NCBI GenBank assembly: GCA_017555925.1 | Contig: JAFZFL010000079.1 | Coordinates: forward strand, 1 to 19,520 | DNA length: 19,520 nt | Direction of reading: 5' to 3' | Source of the DNA: Bacteroidales bacterium | GTDB taxonomy: Bacteria > Bacteroidota > Bacteroidia > Bacteroidales > UBA932 | In this document: piece after piece, positions 15,671 through 19,520 of the stretch | How the letters are laid out: each line of letters begins with the position of its first letter | How positions within the stretch are numbered: position 1 is the first letter of the stretch | Made by a program: the position numbers and the translations under genes | Notes under the pieces: generated by a model | Seen by the model: only the letters and a program-made list of their open reading frames with translations | What the model was told of the DNA's origin: nothing | The model's database searches: none

Positions 15671-16252
15671 TCAGTAGCGGAATTCGCTCATGTCGTCTCC
15701 ATTCTTTTCACCCTCTCTGATCATTGTTGAAGATATATTGTTGAGAGGGGCGTTGAGGTATGTGGCTCCATATTTTTTACATAGAGCCTCAGTCTCATAT
15801 CCGGTACGGGGATAAACAAGTACCTCAAACTCCTGCAGGATTTCGAGACCTTTGTACCACTTCTCTATTACTGCCAGATTGTCTGCACCCATAACAATGA
15901 GAAATGTAGTTTCCGGTTCAATCTTTTTCAAATGCTGCAGCGTGTTATAGGTGTAATTGGGTCTTGGAAGGTCAAACTCTACTGTGCTTATTTCCAGAGT
16001 TTTATTTTCTTGTTTTAGGGAGCTTGCATCAGCTGGTGAAGTGTATTCGCTGTTGAAACGGGCAATGCTCTTCTGCAAATCCTGCAGCCTCTTTTGCGGG
16101 TCCTGCAGTACATTGTTGTCCTTGAATGGACTTTGTGGACTCAATACAAGGCGTACTCTGTCTACGTTGCAATTTTCCATTACATATCTGGCTATTGCAA
16201 CATGTCCTTTGTGTAGAGGATTGAATGAACCGAAGTATAGAGCGCAGCGCAT
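15671..16252 (-). CDS. nadD: Nicotinate-nucleotide adenylyltransferase NadD
   Basis: A 193-residue cytosolic enzyme. The ATG at 16252 places the nucleotide-binding motif right at the start (ALYFGSFNPLHKGHVAIA, with the GxFNPxHxGH signature); a TTG at 16273 would overlap gmk. It adenylates nicotinate mononucleotide to nicotinate adenine dinucleotide with ATP. Other signs are SPQSPFK near residue 45, FLIVMGADNLAVIEKWYKG and the C-terminal ISSTMIRE, the family's SSTxIR motif. It lies 17 nt after gmk and shares its transcript. It supplies the step after NadC, so its position next to nadBCA is functionally sensible. Confidence 0.96.
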   Translation of the reverse strand: MRCALYFGSFNPLHKGHVAIARYVMENCNVDRVRLVLSPQSPFKDNNVLQDPQKRLQDLQKSIARFNSEYTSPADASSLKQENKTLEISTVEFDLPRPNYTYNTLQHLKKIEPETTFLIVMGADNLAVIEKWYKGLEILQEFEVLVYPRTGYETEALCKKYGATYLNAPLNNISSTMIREGEKNGDDMSEFRY

Positions 16253-16269
16253 GATGTTTATGGCAATTC

Positions 16270-16836
16270 TCAATTGTTGTAAAATTCAGACACACAATTT
16301 TCTGCCTCTTTCAGAGCCTCCTCAAGATTGTCATTAACTATGATTCTGTCAAACTTGTTTGCATAAGCCAGCTCCTCCTGAGCTTTGGCAACACGTCTCT
16401 CTATAGCTTCTGCCGAATCTGTGCCACGTCCTATCAGCCTGTTCCTTAGTTCTTCAACAGAAGGTGGTTGGATAAATATGGCAAGGGCGTTTGCTCCATA
16501 GAGCCTTTTAAGGTTTACACCGCCTTTAACATCAATATCAAATATTATAATATTGCCTTTATCCCATATTCTCTCCACTTCACTTTTTAGTGTGCCATAA
16601 TATGAGCCGGAATAAACCTCTTCATATTCGATAAATTCTCCGTTTTTTATCTTGGTTTCAAACTGGTCTGTAGAGAAAAAGTAATAGTGTTTTCCATTAA
16701 CTTCCTCTCCACGTGGCTTTCTGCTTGTAGCAGAGACTGAAAATTCAAGGAAGGGGAATTTTTTTAGCAAATATCCTACAATTGTACTCTTTCCTGCTCC
16801 CGACGGAGCCGAAAATATTATCACTTTCTTATTCAT
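16270..16836 (-). CDS. gmk: Guanylate kinase
   Basis: A 188-residue cytosolic kinase that phosphorylates GMP (and dGMP) to the diphosphate with ATP. The P-loop is SAPSGAGKST at residues 9-18. It is followed by the GMP-binding segment VSATSRKPRGEEVNGKHYYF, GEFIEYEEVYSGSYYGT, IIFDIDVKGGVNLK and the lid IGRGTDSAEAIERRV. I take the ATG at 16836; a TTG eight codons upstream would add residues not seen in the family. It heads the gmk-nadD transcript and is divergent from the fimbrillin gene. Confidence 0.97.
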   Translation of the reverse strand: MNKKVIIFSAPSGAGKSTIVGYLLKKFPFLEFSVSATSRKPRGEEVNGKHYYFFSTDQFETKIKNGEFIEYEEVYSGSYYGTLKSEVERIWDKGNIIIFDIDVKGGVNLKRLYGANALAIFIQPPSVEELRNRLIGRGTDSAEAIERRVAKAQEELAYANKFDRIIVNDNLEEALKEAENCVSEFYNN

Positions 16837-16857
16837 GTCAGTTTGTCGTTTGTCGTG

Positions 16858-16865
16858 CAAATATA
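16858..16865 (-). promoter_or_regulatory. -7 element of the gmk-nadD promoter
   Basis: Minus-strand TATATTTG fits TAnnTTTG perfectly, 21 nt before the gmk ATG at 16836. No clear TTG is found 19-21 nt further upstream. Confidence 0.5.
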
Positions 16866-17040
16866 ATCAAAATCATCATACATGAGGTGCTGTGGCTGTC
16901 TAAAATAATATCTTGAATTTTAATAAGAAGATTGTCCCTTTATGATTAGGTTTTTTCTCATAAAAATATTATATTCGCATGCGTTCCGCAATTGACAGGT
17001 TCAGAATAGAGTTTGATATTATCCCAAAACAGATAAGGAT

Positions 17041-18897
17041 ATGGAGAAATTAAAAATTTACTCACTATTGATGTTGCTGTTGGCTTCAGCTTCTCTTTTG
17101 TCGTGCAATAAGGAGGAATCAAAATGGAATGACGAAACGGTTATTGGTTTTAGCGTTCAGCAGAATGAAACGGATGCCGGGCTCTTGTCCAAAACAAGGT
17201 CTTCATCCGGCAAGGTTGCAACTGATGCGGGCACTCCTTTACATTTGATCTCTACGGAGGATACCCTTTTCGTTTACAGTACAATGGCTGAGGGTATCAA
17301 TATGGGGAAAGAGGAGAGTGGTAATACCAGGTCAACTCCTGTTACAACCGGCAATTTTGAATCTGTTTACGGTGGATTTAATGTGAATGCATACCTTAAC
17401 GGGCAGACATTCATTACAGATGACCAGACCAGCAAAAGTGGTGAATATTACGCAACAACAGGCAAAACATATTACTGGCCAGGTGATGAGAGTCTTGATT
17501 TTTATGCATATGCTCCCAAAGATCTGTTTTCGGCCGGAACTGGTGCTTCAAACTACAATATTGATCCGTCTGCAAAAAAAATAACATTCAGTTATCAGCT
17601 TCCTGAGACCGATGGAAATACCAATGATGCCAATGATGCTGTAAAGCAGAAAGATATTCTTCTGTTTTATAGCAGTTGCAATAAAGGAGAGTCCAATAAT
17701 GGAGCAGTTCCTGTGGCATTTGATCATCCGCTCTCTGCCGTAAGGTTCAAGGCTGGCGATGTTACAACAGGTACAATTAAACGCATTACAATCAAGAATG
17801 TGTATGGTTCAGGTAGCTGTACATACGATTTGTCTTCAAGCGATCCGGTCAAATGGAGTTTGACAGGCAGTCAGAATATGTCATATACCCAAAAATTCAA
17901 TGCTCAGGTACGCGACAAGGTTGAGTCCTCAATTTCAAGTGATGAGAATGGCACAGTCTTTATGATGTTGCCTCAGGAGTTGGGTGAAACTACCCAAATT
18001 GAGGTCATATTGGAGACTGCAGGAGAAGAGAAGCTTCTTACAGGTGTTATTGGTGGTGATGGTCAGGAGTGGCTTCCAGGATACTCGTATGAGTATACAA
18101 TTTCATCCACTTCAATACATTGGGAGTATGTATTTGAAGTTATGGATCGCCTGTTGGTGCCTCATAGTCAGTTGGCGGTATCATACGAGGTGGTAAGTTA
18201 CAGACAGAGAAAGGGTGATAACAGCATTAAGGAGAGTGTGCCATGGAGTGCCACTTTGTCTGATGGTGTGAATACAGACAATTCAATAGTGCCGTCTACA
18301 ACCTTTATTCCTGATTTTACCTATTCCGGTAACGGCTCTGTATCTCCGTCGGTATACAATATAAATGTATTTGCTAAAGAGATGACTACAGATTGTGCGG
18401 GAGATAGGGAATTGACTGATGCAACTCCAAAAGGAACAGAGGTTGCCCCTTATGATTTGTCAAAATATGATACCGACGGCAATTCCATTACAAGGAGTAC
18501 CGCAAACTGTTATGTTGTAAGAGGCCCGGGGGTTTATTCATTTCCTTTGTATTACGGTAATGCCATAAAAAATGGCGCGGCAAATGCATCTGCTTACACT
18601 TATCAGGGTAGTGGCGACAGCCATATACTCAACACAATGGTTAATCACCAGAACAGCGCAATATCTGCAAGTCAGATTCAGGGTGTGCATGATGCTGTTC
18701 TTGTATGGCAGGATGCCTATAATCTGTTGAAGTATGTAAAAATTGCAACTGTAAATGGTGAACAGATGGTGGTGTTCTCCCTTAATGAAGATTTTATGCA
18801 ACAGGGAAACATTGTTTTGGCTGTACGCAATTCATCGGGAGTCATTTTATGGAGCTGGCATATATGGGTAACTGAACACAGGCTTACAGATACCTAA
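17041..18897 (+). CDS. Fimbrillin-family (Mfa-like) lipoprotein, cut short by an in-frame TAA
   Basis: A 618-codon reading frame for an exported lipoprotein. The signal is MEKLKIYSLLMLLLASASLL with lipobox LLSC, Cys22 being the lipidated residue. NKEES after the Cys is a charged tail of the kind linked to surface export in Bacteroidota. Residues about 30-360 look like a Mfa-like/fimbrillin domain (TYYWPGDESLDFYAYAP; VPVAFDHPLSAVRFKAGD). The later part carries TANCYVVRGPGVYSFPLYYGNA (from residue 487) and ILWSWHIWVT (ending at 611), hallmarks of a C-terminal module that normally continues well beyond. Here TAA comes 7 residues after WVT, while the same frame stays open to the window end with homologous-looking sequence. 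If the stop is real, the product lacks half of that module. Such proteins form, tip or decorate fimbriae, or act as surface adhesins. Confidence 0.85.
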   Translation: MEKLKIYSLLMLLLASASLLSCNKEESKWNDETVIGFSVQQNETDAGLLSKTRSSSGKVATDAGTPLHLISTEDTLFVYSTMAEGINMGKEESGNTRSTPVTTGNFESVYGGFNVNAYLNGQTFITDDQTSKSGEYYATTGKTYYWPGDESLDFYAYAPKDLFSAGTGASNYNIDPSAKKITFSYQLPETDGNTNDANDAVKQKDILLFYSSCNKGESNNGAVPVAFDHPLSAVRFKAGDVTTGTIKRITIKNVYGSGSCTYDLSSSDPVKWSLTGSQNMSYTQKFNAQVRDKVESSISSDENGTVFMMLPQELGETTQIEVILETAGEEKLLTGVIGGDGQEWLPGYSYEYTISSTSIHWEYVFEVMDRLLVPHSQLAVSYEVVSYRQRKGDNSIKESVPWSATLSDGVNTDNSIVPSTTFIPDFTYSGNGSVSPSVYNINVFAKEMTTDCAGDRELTDATPKGTEVAPYDLSKYDTDGNSITRSTANCYVVRGPGVYSFPLYYGNAIKNGAANASAYTYQGSGDSHILNTMVNHQNSAISASQIQGVHDAVLVWQDAYNLLKYVKIATVNGEQMVVFSLNEDFMQQGNIVLAVRNSSGVILWSWHIWVTEHRLTDT

Positions 18898-19520
18898 ACT
18901 TTGGATGAATATGACAACTCTTCAAATAAATATTATCTGGCTCCTTACAATCTTGGATGGTGTGATCCTAAAGTAACTGTATTTATGGGGCGTGAGGGAA
19001 CAGCGACCTTTACCCAGAACGGGAGCGGAACAGTAAAGAGTATGCAAGTGGTGCAGGAGGAGTATACATGGGCAACAACATCGGGTAACAATATCTATTA
19101 CCAGTTTGGCAGAAAGGATCCTATCTTGGGTATAAAGAACAGGAATGAGGGTATCAAATATCATTTCTATACCAATGAGAATTATGCTTATAAGGTGGTG
19201 GAGAATGGTCCGGTAAATACTATAGGAACTTCAATACAGAATCCTAATGTACTCTATCTTGCAGAGCAGGGCACAAACCAGAGATTATGGCTTACGGATG
19301 AGTATAATTGTAATAATCTCTGGAATAACAGAGACATTTCCAATCAGGGCAAGCAGGTGATAAAGACTGTTTATGACCCTTCTCCTGTAGGTTTTGTATT
19401 GCCTCCAAGAGATGCCTTCAGAATTATTACAACAACCGGAGCAAATGCCGAAAATAATATTACTCTCTTCAATGGTTATCTTGATACGCAGTACCAATAT
19501 TATTATTGGTTATATCCAAA
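18898..19520 (+). pseudogene. In-frame continuation of the fimbrillin-family gene after the premature TAA (3' part beyond window)
   Basis: Directly after the TAA, in the same frame, 207 codons stay open to the window edge. The translation continues the C-terminal module expected after WSWHIWVT: NLGWCDPKVTVFMGREGTAT, then EEYTWATTSGNNIYYQFGRKDP (YYQFG from 19096) and YDPSPVGFVLPPRDAF with a TTTG tail. These resemble the YYxxGRKDP and PVGFxVPP segments of Bacteroidales fimbrillin-like and FISUMP-like proteins. The first in-frame ATG is at 18985, inside the module, with no promoter or signal peptide, so this is unlikely to be an independent gene. It is best read as the disrupted second half of one gene; readthrough or a sequence error are alternatives. 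Confidence 0.75.

Noticed and set aside
16940..16983. TTATGA/TCATAA inverted repeat and CGCATGCG palindrome in the gmk-fimbrillin intergenic region
   Set aside because: The arms are 6 bp and 4 bp only, in AT-rich sequence with no good promoter box next to them, which is not above chance. I also found no convincing TAnnTTTG box for the fimbrillin gene here.
18898..19520. A separate gene starting after the TAA
   Set aside because: The first in-frame ATG (18985) lies inside the conserved module, with no signal peptide or promoter, and the frame is the same as the upstream gene. A broken single gene is simpler.
1..19520. CRISPR array, IS element, prophage, integron, tRNA or rRNA
   Set aside because: Reading both strands I found no regularly spaced direct repeats, transposase or integrase motifs, terminal inverted repeats, or tRNA/rRNA-like segments.

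Overview
The window looks like a chromosomal segment of a Bacteroidales (phylum Bacteroidota) bacterium. Supporting signs are a fimbrillin-like lipoprotein with the C-terminal NCY / PVGF module typical of that order, perfect TAnnTTTG -7 promoter elements in front of several genes, few convincing Shine-Dalgarno sites, and family variants usual for gut Bacteroidales. I cannot name a genus. There are no tRNA or rRNA genes, CRISPR arrays, insertion sequences or phage genes. Nearly all of it is ordinary chromosomal gene content, densely packed.

Layout. (1) 1-913, + strand: the tail of a queuosine-precursor transporter (YhhQ/VUT family), then a radical SAM protein with an atypical CX4CX2C motif that resembles the queuine lyase QueL. 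(2) 939-3347, - strand: a two-gene unit of a membrane-anchored serine hydrolase (beta-lactamase/PBP fold) followed 3 nt later by an ATP-grasp protein. (3) 3456-8363, + strand: a tight five-gene run of luxS, a PaaI-like hotdog thioesterase, a GntP-family permease, a secreted esterase fused to an SMP-30-like propeller domain, and a BASS-like membrane transporter. It ends in a strong hairpin. (4) 8424-10337, - strand: dnaK. (5) 10529-12112, + strand: panB and an RluA-type pseudouridine synthase. (6) 12116-16836, - strand: gmk-nadD, then nadB-nadC-nadA behind its own promoter. (7) 17041-19520, + strand: a fimbrillin-family lipoprotein gene interrupted by an in-frame TAA. The frame stays open for a further 207 codons to the window edge.

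How the genes fit together. NadB, NadA, NadC and NadD take aspartate to nicotinate adenine dinucleotide, so all of de novo NAD synthesis except NadE is here. PanB starts pantothenate/CoA synthesis. LuxS belongs to the activated methyl cycle and produces the AI-2 precursor. The transporter and radical SAM pair probably salvages queuosine precursors.

No clearly new defence or mobile system is visible. The observations most worth checking are: the nonsense codon inside the fimbrillin gene; strong enrichment of the oligonucleotide CTGTCGGGAA across the window on both strands; a perfect palindrome overlapping the nadB promoter; the queuosine-salvage pair; and the uncharacterised ATP-grasp/serine hydrolase and luxS-centred operons.
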